Shown in pieces: positions 1 through 11,436 of a stretch of 64,000 bases of DNA. The first letter of the stretch is position 1. Each line of letters begins with the position of its first letter. Position numbers and translations under genes: made by a program. This stretch comes from Trachythela sp. YZ-2020 (taxonomy: Eukaryota > Cnidaria > Anthozoa > Malacalcyonacea > Clavulariidae), in assembly GCA_016169945.1 (NCBI GenBank), contig JADLSH010000265.1, forward strand, positions 1 through 64,000. Direction: 5' to 3'. The notes under the pieces were generated by a model. It was not told the DNA's origin. It saw nothing but the letters and a program-made list of their open reading frames with translations, and did not search any database.

Positions 1-2900
1 AGTACAATCATGTAGTGTTAAACATAGTAAACTAACGTATGGGAATTAGGGCACATCCTTAATGATTAACCACTCAACATTGGTAACGGTCAGGCATCAT
101 TAACATATGTACAAATTTATTACCTTTTCAATTTGTGCAGGAACATTATAAATTCTGTAATATTAAGCAGTGGCAGACAGTAAGGGGACTCATATAATCT
201 AAAAATATAAGATGTATTTTAATTTGCAAGCACATTTCAAAAGGTAATAAATTTTGCTCACAGACACAAAAACATTAATTAATGAACCTGGTACGCATAC
301 TAGTCGACTATTATTGGATTAAATTACAGTTATATCTAAAATCATAATCAATTTTAAGTATTTTGCAATAAGCAGTGGTAGACACTAGGGGGGCCAAGGG
401 GGCAGTCGCCCCTCCAATAATTTCTCAAAGCCTTTGAATGATAGCTGGTTAACTGTGTAACAAAGCTGTATCAATGAATTTACAACCACAAAAGCCTTGA
501 TAGGCTATAATTTAAGTAAATTTGCATGAAATTTAAGCGAAAATGGTTTTAAGAATTGAGATTTGCAGCAACAAAAGGATGGTTATATGTTGGCAACCTA
601 AGTTCGCACCCCCTATATTTTGCGAAGTGTCCGGCACTGGCAATAAGTTCCATATCCATATCCACACATTGCTTCTGTCTGGCCCCATTCAAACCTTAGC
701 AAATTCCCCTGGGTACAAGATACAGGTATTAAATACAACCCCCACCCTCAAGGGCAGTATCTTTTTTTCAATCTTATATCAAGTTACAGAGCCAGTTGCA
801 AGCGGTATAAGCTCTCGTTTATTGACTGACTAATCAACACTAAAACATATCAACAATGACTTGTAGCAAAAGATAGGAAATGTATAATATGAATGGCCCT
901 AGACCAATCCTATAAATTCATAATAAATTCAAAGCATCCAAGTCACATTTGGGAGTTCCTAAATCAAAATCTCCTGGGTACTTTCCTGTGGGTTTTCGGC
1001 TTGAGAACCAAATTTGACTTTTCCCCCAACCCCATGGGATGCAAACACTTGGCAAATGCCTCTGGGTCCCCAGGGGGAAGCCGCTGATACATGGATAAGT
1101 AGGGCATAGTGTTAGTCCTCTCTACTCTTGGAACATAGGCATGATATAATTTAACATCTATGATTAACTTTTGAAGCAAGCTATTTTTGTGTAAAAGGGG
1201 AGAATATTCCTGGTACTACCAAATATCCACTTATCGGCAGCATGAGAGCATCATGGATTTACATTGACTGGTGCATAAACTTCTCACAATCAAAATATAT
1301 CAACCAGGCATTCGAACATTCACATGTGATAGTATTAAATAGTTGGACAATGGGCCCAGTGATTTTACATTCTTGGACAGGTTTCGGACATGTGAAAATA
1401 TATAAAAGTCATGCGAATCTGACCTATTAGTATCGATGAAACATTTCAGCTTACAAAATACAGCAGAATTTAGATACATGACTCTGATTGACAGTATACC
1501 AGTTAGTGGTGACAAGGCCGGATGCAATCTCTTGAACTCAAATAATATATTTAGAATAGGCAATACTTTTACAATAGTTTCTTCTCCATTTTCACTGCAT
1601 ATGTATCAACATAATTATATTAAAATCTTATATGAAAGTTGTAGCTGATATTTGAAGTGGTTAAATCTTTAAATAAAGCTATATACTAGGACAAGATGGG
1701 CTCTGAGTATTTAACTGCCAATCTGTCATATAGTTGGTAAATATAAACATTGAAAGCCCAAGTAAAAGTGAAGATTTTCTTAGTAGCATTTGCTGAAGTA
1801 ATTTTAAGTTGGAACTGTATTATTTTCAACGCTTTAATTCATATATTGTCGCGGCAAATTCAAATTTTAAGCGGGGACAACATGCTTGACATGCACGAAC
1901 GAAGATTGCAAATATTTCCTAACAAAATCGCTCTATTACACAAAAAACATAACAATAACCTTACCTGAATATTATTCAGTAGTCGCCGATGTATTGCTTC
2001 TGAAAATCCAGTTTATCTTGGGTCAAAAATATAAAATTTCGAGCACGATTTCGACAAACAGAACAAAAATAAAAAAATTTAAATATGGATTATGGAGGTG
2101 TGATGACTCTATCCCGAGAACCTTTGCGCGCGTAGTAAGAAGACTAGACACCAGTCTGTCAGTCAGCGCGCATTGCGGAATATTCATTTTTCGTTCATTG
2201 GCTTTGATAAGAGTGACAAAACTTCAATCACCAGTAAATGTTTAAGATTTTGTGTTACATATAGAGCTCTTAAATAGATAGATAGTCGCTGAGATGCCCT
2301 TCAAACTTGAGCATACCGATATATTGCCCGATATATTTCAATATTTTCGTAGAAATATTATAGCATACATGTGGATTTCGGGTATATAAAGGAAGGTTAT
2401 TGACATATATATTAAGGTCTTTTTTCCAAATAATAACTAAACGGTTTGAAATTTTTCGAGAAACATCTATTACCGCCGTTGCTATGGTGATAATGACGTT
2501 TCAAAATAGCAGTTGGGTTTAAAATGCTTTAAAAAGCCTTTTATAGTTATCATAGTTGGCGTATATAATGTTTTCTCTAGTTTTCTTGTTTATAGATGTG
2601 AAATATTATAACATGTTTAACTTATGTATGACAAATATGTATGATAAATTATTGGTGCAATCCCTCCTCCTCCCCACCTCCCTCCTCTGTTCCCCCAGTC
2701 CCTGGTTAACGATCAACTCGCCAACTCGATCACTGTTGTATTCAAGTCAGTCGAGCCCTTTGTTTTTCAAAACCAAAAAATAATTCTAAAATGGATCTAA
2801 AATAGAAAATCTACTATCTCTTTAGAAAATGTAGGCCACTTTAAAAGGCATTTCCTTTCATTCCATGCTGTGTTTTGTTTAAAGTGCGAGGTAGAAATGG
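1..2900. other. No supported gene; intergenic or intronic
   Basis: Only short random open frames are present. A 14-base motif containing CAGTGGCAGAC occurs at 168-181, and a relative (CAGTGGTAGAC) at 373-383 is followed by G/C-rich sequence. The same motif in reverse lies at 23404-23414. These resemble ends of hAT-type non-autonomous elements, but I could not pair them into a complete element. The rest holds nothing I can identify. Confidence 0.5.
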
Positions 2901-3225
2901 TAACACACCAAGGTGTTTCATAAAAGTCAAAGGTAGTTGTCGAACACACCAAGGTGTGTTTTCATTCAGCAGGAATTTCTAACACACCCTGTACAGTCAT
3001 GAGTAAGGTAAAAGGAAGTGTGTTCCATAACACACCTTGGTGTGTTTTGTGACTTCATCATGGTGTGTTCTTCTATACCACCACGGTAGCTTTCTAACAC
3101 ACCAAGGTGTAAGCTTTCCAAAAGTGCGTAGAAAGGTGTAAAAAGTACACAAATTCCTTGGTGTGTAATGAACACGTCTTGGTGTGTCATTAAAAACACA
3201 CCTTGTGTGTAATTAAACACACCTG
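2901..3225. repeat. Cluster of palindromic ACACACCAAGGTGTGT motifs
   Basis: About ten copies or half-copies of AACACACC...GGTGTGTT are spaced every 20-60 bases. Several are near-complete palindromes (around 2943-2960 and 3030-3048). The spacers are unique sequence, so this is not a simple tandem repeat. Open frames through it are by-products of the repeat. It could be the interior of a foldback transposon or an array of binding sites; the sequence does not decide. Confidence 0.8.
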
Positions 3226-4537
3226 TTTTTAGAGTGTGCAGCCTTTCAGTTCTGTCTATATGTGTTGTCTGTTTATATGTGCATACGCGCATGCTTAGGT
3301 TAATACAATCTATAAGACGAAAAGTCTAAAATGGAATTGAACATCCCAAACTGCCCTTATAGTTTTGTTTTCATCCATGTCATGGATTTCTCAGCTTATT
3401 TTCTTTCCCCGTCTAATATTTTTTTAAAATTGTAGGCAAGCTGGTACCGGTTTTTGAATAGAATTTGTCGCAGTATTTTATTCATTGACATAATTATAGT
3501 CGCAGAAACATGCTATTAAATGTATTTCATAATGGTTAAAGAATGTAAACTTCAAAACTCACGAGTAGGTAGAAGCAGGTGGAAGCTTTTGATGTGTCAT
3601 TCAATACACAATACTCAAAGATCCGCAAACAAGTTTATATAAGTGTCAGCGTCATGCCATTCAAATTTTGAATAATTTCTTTAAAAATTGCAAATTTTAG
3701 GAAATTTCACCTATTACTATGGGGCTGGTTCATAGTGGGGCAATGGGGGCCAGCTGCCTCCTTCCCTTCATTCGCTGAGACTGGGTGTTTCTACAAATGG
3801 GAAACATATGTTTAAGCGATAAAACTCTCATTGAGAAGAATATATAGAAAAATAAAGTCATTATTCCAGTATAGATGTTATTAGTGCGAACAAGTTATAA
3901 TTATTTGCGTATTAATAAAGAAAATGCATATAATGAGCAGAAAATTCACATATATTCCTCACTATTTTCAGGTTTCAGACGTGCGCAGTTTAAAAACATG
4001 AAGTTCACAGCATATAGTGCAAATCTATCACCGTTGTGTCCTGTTTGTCTTGATGAAAGAAACTGAAACAAGCAATTGTCCGAGCTTGTAAGAAACATTT
4101 TTAAACCTTACTCCCTTAAAATGTCAAAGGTTAAAAACTGGTCAACATAAAAACTGGTATAATAAGCAGTCATTTCAATAATAAGTTTAATTGAATTACG
4201 GTTACAAACCAGAAAATTGAACCCTTTCCTTGAATAGTACATAGATATAAACGTTTCATTCTTCTTTAGTCCCTTTTCTTGCTTAATTACACTGGAGTTT
4301 TCATTGATTATCTTTGTAAGCTTATTTCGTATAGAATGGGAAAATTCCTAAGTTTGCCTCTCTTTTCGTTTGTAAATTGGTAAACCTCCAATTTCTCCCT
4401 GCCTCGCATAATTTATGGAAATTTGCACGCTAACACGCACTGCTGCGTATTTGTTCAAAAATATATAACATCATCAATATGCCAAAGAGTGCCTAACATC
4501 ATATGGGATAGTTAAATATAGTTTTCTGGCTATATCA
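3226..4537. other. No supported gene
   Basis: AT-rich sequence with only short chance frames. I see no domain, splice-consistent exon or repeat structure. Confidence 0.5.
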
Positions 4538-4642
4538 AGGCATCCACTACAGCCTCGTCGCAATAAGCGATTATCGTATGGCGAGCCTGTTCACAATGAT
4601 CGCTTATTGCGGTGAAACAGGCTGTAGTGGATACAGTACCTT
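4538..4642. repeat. Short foldback (hairpin) repeat
   Basis: Inverted arms: ATCCACTACAGCCT at 4542-4555 pairs with AGGCTGTAGTGGAT at 4619-4632, and GCAATAAGCGAT at 4560-4571 pairs with ATCGCTTATTGC at 4599-4610. Together they form an interrupted hairpin of about 90 bases. It looks like a tiny MITE. No clear target duplication is seen. Confidence 0.7.
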
Positions 4643-7123
4643 GAGGTAAACGAAAACTAACACTGTCGATGTATATAAGCCTTATCCATATTTTTGGTCT
4701 ATATATACGTAATATGAATAGAAAGAAATAAAGAAATTTTGGATGTAAACTATGCGGTTTCTGAAAGCCCTTCAAAAGTGCATTAAATCGAGTATAAACC
4801 CAGATCTAATAATTAGTATATTGATTATGGAATCTGTACGTCTTCACCCATACCCAATTAAATGGTGTTAGTATTATAGTATATAAAATAGAGTGTTCTA
4901 TTGATTTTCCTATACTAATAAATGCGATACTCTCACATTCATATATGCGAGTATTTATGACAATTATCAGTTATACTATGCATTTTTAATCTGGACAAAT
5001 TGGGTCATTTTTGCAAAATAATAGGACAATTTTATATATAATATAAAGAGAATACATGGATGCTTTGAAATATCAAATCTATTTCTCGTGCTTTAACAGC
5101 ATATCCCACTGTTACTGGTCCGTTTCAATCACTCTCGATATGTCCTGTTTACCATTCGAAATATATTCCATATTTCCTTACATCCTTTTATTATTTTCTT
5201 TATTTATTTGCACACGCGTACTGATCAAATCCTAGCTGATCTCTTTGAAAGTTGACGGGTGAATTCTCGTGCCCCATTCTCGATATCTATTTTAGTTAAG
5301 TGTGTATTACATACCTATTTGGGTTATTTTAATATATGATGTAAATAATTCCTGCAAAAGCTGTCAAAATCGCTCGGAAATTAAATTCCACCCGAAATTC
5401 CACCCATGCTCAAACAATATTCCCATCTATTAATACAAGAAAAAACAATATAAAACGAACGATGCTTTTTGATATTTTTTATTGGAACTATAGCAGATAA
5501 ATCAGATTTCTAATATTTTTATGTTGTTATTGGAGAACTAAACGCGTTGCTTTTTGTACGGACAGAATTTAAACCATTTTTTGTAGAAGGAGTTCAAAGA
5601 AAATGGTGTATATAAAAAAACTCATCCAAGAACTGTTTATTGAATTTATAATTACCATACAATTGGTGGGTTTCACCACGTAACAGGGCAGCAGATGGTG
5701 GTCAACTTAAAGAATGTTGGAGTACACTCATAAGAGCAAGAAAATGAAATTCAATTCCTATTTATTTGCCTTCAAAGGAGTGTAGTACACACAGTTAACT
5801 AAATATTTATTAGCCAGATTAACCCTAGCACAGCATCAAAGGATTCGACTTTAATATGTATTTAGTTATTTATTTATCCCAATAGCACATTGTGACTACT
5901 GGAAAACCATACTTTTGCAACAGAAATTACTGTGAAATGTGGACAAAACAAACTTTACAGTAATATACAGTTCCCATTTTTATTGAAAATACATATAGCA
6001 CATGCATATTCTCTACATATATAAAGAAATATTAAAGAAAGCAAATATTCACCAAGAAGGCAAATTAACAATACAAATGATAGAATTCAACTCCAAAATA
6101 CAAATTGTAAAAATTTTTACTTCTAAAATTTTCTTCTGATACTCAGCACTTATTTTAAACAGTGAAAGTCCACTTCTTCAGAAAAATGCACATCAACTTC
6201 AAGGCTGGTAAGTGCATGATGCAATTACTGCGTCAATTGTGGAAATTCGAGGTGTTCAACTTGAAAGATTGTTGACAGAAATGGCATCGGGGATTAATAC
6301 AATATGACGACGTACAGCCTACATAAAAAGATCAAAATAACGTTTACCTTACAAAATACTGCTTCACGTAGGGTAGATCAATAGTTATTGAAATAGCATG
6401 GATGCATTCCAGGAAAAATTGAATAACAATGACAAAATATTCTATATTTGCGAGTCGAGTGGGCCGTCAGACAACAAAAATTGCAGACAGAGCCAGACAC
6501 TCAGCCGCCCAGATATAAAATCGCATTAAACAACACGCAAATAACTCCTAAATCTCCTAAAATTCATTCAAAAGTACTTTAACGCTTTTTACTCTAAAGA
6601 ATCAACGGGGCTCTTTATATTAAAGATGTTTTCAAGATTCATTGGAAAAACAAGCTTTGGGTGGCTGAAAGCAACCATCTTCCTTAAAACTAGTTAGACG
6701 CCATTTTGGCAAACGTCCGAATGACTATGGTCACTTCAATGCCTAATATCTCGAAAACTGCTAGGGGATAACCAGACTATCATCAGCAGATTTAAAGTTT
6801 ATGTATGACGTCTTCATCATTATACAAAATTAGCGAAAATCAGAACAATGGAAATTTGACGGCGGATAGGAGAGGCAGTTAAAACGAAAAAAATTAATAT
6901 CGCAGTTTAACCGCTATCACATTATGCGAAAATTAGCGAAATCGAAATCCATGGAAATTCGACACGCAGTTGTGATAACAATTGATCGTGATTTTAACAG
7001 CGACCTGGAAAACAGTAATAGCCAAGCTTTTAAAAACTTGACAAAATAATTTATTGATTTCTTGACTCCATTTTACAAAGGGTTTACCAGATTTATCAGG
7101 AGTTGTCGTTTATTCATTTTCAG
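4643..7123. other. No supported gene; probably intron 5' of the membrane-protein exon
   Basis: Stop-rich, AT-rich sequence. The exon at 7124 begins inside a codon, so this interval should hold an intron and perhaps earlier exons of that gene. I could not identify any with confidence. Confidence 0.4.
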
Positions 7124-7374
7124 CTGTGGGAGAGATCGTTAAGCTTGATTTATCGATGTTATATTCAATTCAACTGAAGCTAGCACAACAGTTCAACAAA
7201 TCAAAGAACCAATTATACGGGCAAAGGATAGTGGGAGTTCAAATTTTACTATACAAACTTTTAACAGTTACAGAAAGAGGCGTAGATGATGATGATGGAT
7301 TAGAAACGTGGATTATTATTTTGATTGTTTGCTTGGTCGTTGCCCTCCTCATCCTTGTTGTGGTTGCAATCGTT
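7124..7374 (+). CDS. Internal exon of a single-pass membrane protein (ectodomain end plus transmembrane helix)
   Basis: A pyrimidine-rich tract and TTTTCAG precede 7124, and the exon ends at GTT just before GTAAGT (7375-7380), so both splice sites look genuine. The frame entering with two bases is open for 83 codons. It encodes a mostly polar stretch, an acidic DDDD cluster, then about 24 hydrophobic residues (ETWIIILIVCLVVALLIL and on), a transmembrane helix. The exon ends in phase 0, and the next exon (9607) also starts in phase 0, continues the helix with VILT and then RR, a classic stop-transfer signal. I infer a type I surface protein whose extracellular part lies upstream. The family is not recognised. 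Confidence 0.6.
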
Positions 7375-9606
7375 GTAAGTATTCTTTTCTTCAATTTTCA
7401 ACTCAGTATCGTAGGTTCACGAAGTAGAGGTCACACTCTTCATCTTGCTGAGGTATTTTTCTAAGTCCCCGCCCTGTCAGGAAGAAAACATTACCTCACA
7501 CCAAGATAAAACCCGAAAAGTGCAGCGTCATGCATTGCGGGCTTTTAACTTAACCAACTGCAAAATGAACGATAAAAGTCAAATGAAAGGGGCAAAGATT
7601 TTCAAAGAATGGTTTCAATATTTGGCGGATGATAAAACTTTTCATGTAGTCTACCCAAAATAATGCCGCCGGCAGGAATTTGAGCCCGCAATACCCTGGT
7701 GAGACACTAATCTTTAACAATTCTGCTTCCTTCGTGAATGAGGTAAATGTAGAATACACCGTAAATGTTTGGAGAGTATGTATAATTGGCGAGTTGTTTC
7801 TTAGTGAATACATAAACATGCATTGAAATATGAACTTCTAGTTTTGGGTGTGATGTATAAAATCCTTGTTTGAAAAACTATATTCGGCATCTTAATTACT
7901 TCGTTATCGGAAAAGATTTTGTTTATTGTTAATCTTAAATAGTTAGAACAGGCAAGTGTGGAAGTTCAAAGATTGAACGTTGCATAAAGATTGAACGTTG
8001 CATATCACGTTAAATGATAAATTGCAAAATAGGGCAGCGAGGGTCATCACCAAATCTCGATATGATGCTAGTTCCAGCGACCTTTTTAGTAAGCTGGGCT
8101 GGGATAAACTTTCAACACGCCGGAAAAAGCATAAAGCTATATTGATGTTTAAAACGATTAACGAATTGACTCCTCATTATCTTTATGAATTGTTTGAATC
8201 GCGCAGCACAGGATACAATTTGAGAAACTCTGAAAACACTTTATTTGTACCAAAACCGCGAACGAACTACGGTAAACGAAGTTTTAGTTATAACGGGGCG
8301 GTGCTGTGGAATGAGTTATCTCAAAATTTTCGAGCAATATGCTCTCTTAGTCAATTCAAAAGAGAAATTGACAACCTATTTTACATATGATACGGACTCC
8401 CGCACGGCAATCTTGTAAATCAGTAAACATGGATGTTGTAGTTTTTAATATGTGTAAAAGTCTAAGTGTAAATTGTCTCTGTATCAGTAAATTGTTATTG
8501 TAAAATGTTACGTTATTTTTATACCATACTGTAGATTTTACCGTGTTTAAATAAAGTTTTTTGATTGATTGATTGATAAGGGAATGGGCAAATGCTACCC
8601 TCTCCCGGAAGAATAGCATGTCCTGAATGGAAGACTACGGTTTTTGGTTACTTTAATGGTGAAACGAGCCGTGTGCCCTGAATATTCAGGTACACATGCG
8701 AGTACAACTAATGTATGCAGAACAGTTTTCGCGCGACTTCAGAAATGTAAGATACAGCTGCAGATAACTGAGTATTCTGCTTGCGAATAACTCGATCAGT
8801 TAACTGCAGGTTGAGCCCGCAGTACATATTTTTAGCGAGCGGCAGCTTTAGGTTCAAGAAAAAAACAGGAAAAAAACATGAATAAACGATGTTTTAATGA
8901 TAATGCACTCTGTAATATTTATAATATACTCTTTTGAAATTATTATTAGAACTAGAGTAAGTAAATTAATTAAGTGTCTGAGATTTTGTCGTGCTTGTTT
9001 AATTTTACAATTGGCTTTCGCCGAATATTTTACAACTAAACATTGCTATGTGCAACAGAATTTAAATCGTTGTTTATCGAAGGAGATTAATGAGAATGCA
9101 ATGTATAATGTTCCAGCGTTTGTTAATCCCGGATATCACAAAAACATTTAATAATTGTTTATTATATAAAAAGTAAAAGCTTAAATAACAAGACACAAAA
9201 ATATACCAAGCATGGACTCAATAATTTTGGCAAAATATAAGATTTAATCTGCCTCCTCGAATTTCGGCTAAAATTGTTGTTTTAATTTGGCAACCCCAGG
9301 CTTATAAAGTTCATTATACGTGTTTCAGTACGTCGTATTACCGTTTCATCGCCCTATTTTATAAACGCTCTGATATAACAAACTCTAAACTTTTTTATTT
9401 GGTGAATAATCGGGATTATGTGCACACTTCCAACGCTCAATGTTGCCTTCGAAACAGCTTCGTGCACCAATGCCAGTATTTCCGCTCCTCAAAACTGAGT
9501 TCCTGTCCGCTTTGTGCCAGCACGTCACCTGCAATATTCAACATTTCAAATACATCTATATATATCGCACTCAGATTGCATGTTGATTATACGATTTTCG
9601 TTGCAG
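7375..9606 (+). other. Intron between the two membrane-protein exons
   Basis: Bounded by GTAAGT at 7375 and TTGCAG at 9601-9606. It is phase 0. It contains a 5'-truncated LINE (about 8010-8577). The remainder shows nothing else I can name. Confidence 0.55.
7998..8577 (+). mobile_element. 5'-truncated CR1/L2-like LINE: reverse transcriptase C-terminus, 3' UTR and tail
   Basis: The frame to 8390 encodes the end of a non-LTR retrotransposon polymerase. LQNRAARVIT, then KAILMFKTINELTPHYL and RSFSYNGAVLWNELS are the typical C-terminal blocks of CR1/L2/Jockey-type ORF2. Homology starts around 8010, so the element is truncated in the thumb/C-terminal region, as usual for incomplete target-primed reverse transcription. 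After the stop there is a 3' UTR with an AATAAAG motif, ending in a (TTGA)n tail at about 8560-8577. The tail orientation agrees with the plus-strand coding frame. It lies within an intron and is presumably inert. Confidence 0.85.
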
Positions 9607-9750
9607 GTCATCTTAACGAGGCGTGCGTCAAAGTCGTTTGAAAATAACAGTTATAATTTGGAAAATGGAGGAATCAACTTAGCTTTGGACTATGATCTCT
9701 ACGATAATGCCGAAGTCTATTCAACATCAGTGTCAACGAATGATTATGTG
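9607..9750 (+). CDS. Exon encoding the tyrosine-rich cytoplasmic tail of the same membrane protein
   Basis: Exactly 144 bases (48 codons) between TTGCAG and GTAAGC, phase 0 at both ends. The translation begins with VILTRRASKSFENN: the last helix residues, then a basic stop-transfer. It continues with a tail containing five tyrosines in contexts YNLE, YDLY, YDNA, YSTS and a terminal DYV. YDNA fits the pYxN pattern bound by Grb2-type SH2 domains (established motif), suggesting a phosphorylated signalling tail (inference). No ITIM fits exactly. The seamless join to the exon ending at 7374 is the strongest evidence of a real host gene in this window. The next exon is not securely located. Confidence 0.6.
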
Positions 9751-11436
9751 GTAAGCCGCCGCCGAATCGCATGGTTTATTAATTTTGCATGTTACCATAG
9801 ATTCTTTACTCAGCCCTCTCGCCTCGCGAATATGCCCCTATATACCCTCTCTTTAATACCCACTTTCTAACACGTAGCCCCTCTCTAACGATCCTTCACC
9901 TTCAAAATAAAGAAATGCATAATAATGAACAACTTTATTATTTATCCTGGAAGTTCGTGAAGTTAGGTTTTTAAATTACGTTAATTAGCTAAATCAACAA
10001 GCTAGCGCTCCCCCATCTCCAACAAACGCGCCTTCACTTGTCCTGAACAGCTGCCTCCGAAAGAGCTTAATACGATTTGCGTCCTGGCCAAATAGATAAA
10101 TTAATCCAGCGCGTCGAAAATATACAAAGTTGAGTCAATTGTATGGAAAGGATAAGGGGAAGGTTGCATTATTTTAAGAAATCCAATAATCGTACCACAA
10201 GTATTATTGAAAATTTGGGTCAGATTTTCAGGGTCATTCTAAGTCAAACCAGACAGGATATTACCGCGCGACCGGCAAACACTCTCATCAACTCTTATCA
10301 TGATTTGACTTCACCAGATCAACGTTGCATGGTGAGAGTTCGCTTTGTGAGAGGTACATGGGAGTCTATGAGAGTCGATGAGAATTGGCGGTCAAACTCG
10401 TGCTAGAGTTGCAACTCTCATTGACTCTCATCAACTCTTATCATCATCGTTTGGCAGGTGCTTAACAAGAAATGTAATATATCTTGTTTGTAGACTTTTT
10501 CGCTGTAAAAGGTGACGGATTTAACGTAAGTAAATGAATCACAAATAGTTTGCCAAATTAGCTTCTTGCTTGTTAAAGTTCATCTAATGACATCATATCC
10601 GACAACTTTGAGAGTGAAAAAATTTGACCAAATTGAGGTTTATTATTGCAGAGAAATACTACTCCTCTTCTTAAAATGACTTAAATACACGTACAATAAT
10701 CATATTTGGGGTTAATGATGTATGGTTCTTATGCCACGTAATGCTTGGTATTAATTGTAACAACAATGTGCACATAACATTTACTTAAAACTTTGCCTTG
10801 CTTTCTATATTTTTAGGGTTACTCGGAACCAGATGTAATCATAGAGAAAAACATTTTCCTTTGATATATAAACTAAGGACTTTATATGCCAAATATATGG
10901 CTTAATTAACCAGGATCCATTCTATTCCACAGTATAGCCGATTAAGGAAAATAATTCCTACGCATTTCATGTCGCTGGCTGCTATAATTAATTCAGCCAA
11001 GCTCCTTTATCGCAATTGTTAAATGTTATATATAAAATAATGTTAAAGTTTAAAAGAATATACTATATCATATTTTCCCGCCTATACTACATACATACAT
11101 ATATTATTCAGCTCACTCCCCATTGGGGCTTCAGTGACCGATTACATCAAGTATCTCGCTTACCTATATTATGTACGTAGCCTACATTACCATTTTAACC
11201 CCACACATACACTCATTTCTCAACCCATATAAGATTTAGAATTCTCTGACATCCTGAAAGAAAAGTACGCTGATGAATGTCCCAAAAATCTTTTGCTTAA
11301 CATGCATGCATGCATGGTTAAAATAGATTATAAACATCGAAAGATTTTGAGACACCTGGAAGTATGAAAATGCCAATTAGTAATTCCTTACCAGCATCCA
11401 TTTTATATCATGGAAACACAATGGATATACTAACGA
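9751..11436. other. Intronic or intergenic; one 20-base direct repeat
   Basis: A perfect 20-base direct repeat (ACTCTCATCAACTCTTATCA) occurs at 10281-10300 and 10424-10443, with degenerate TGAGAGT/ACTCTCA motifs in both orientations between. No coding evidence is seen. Confidence 0.5.
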
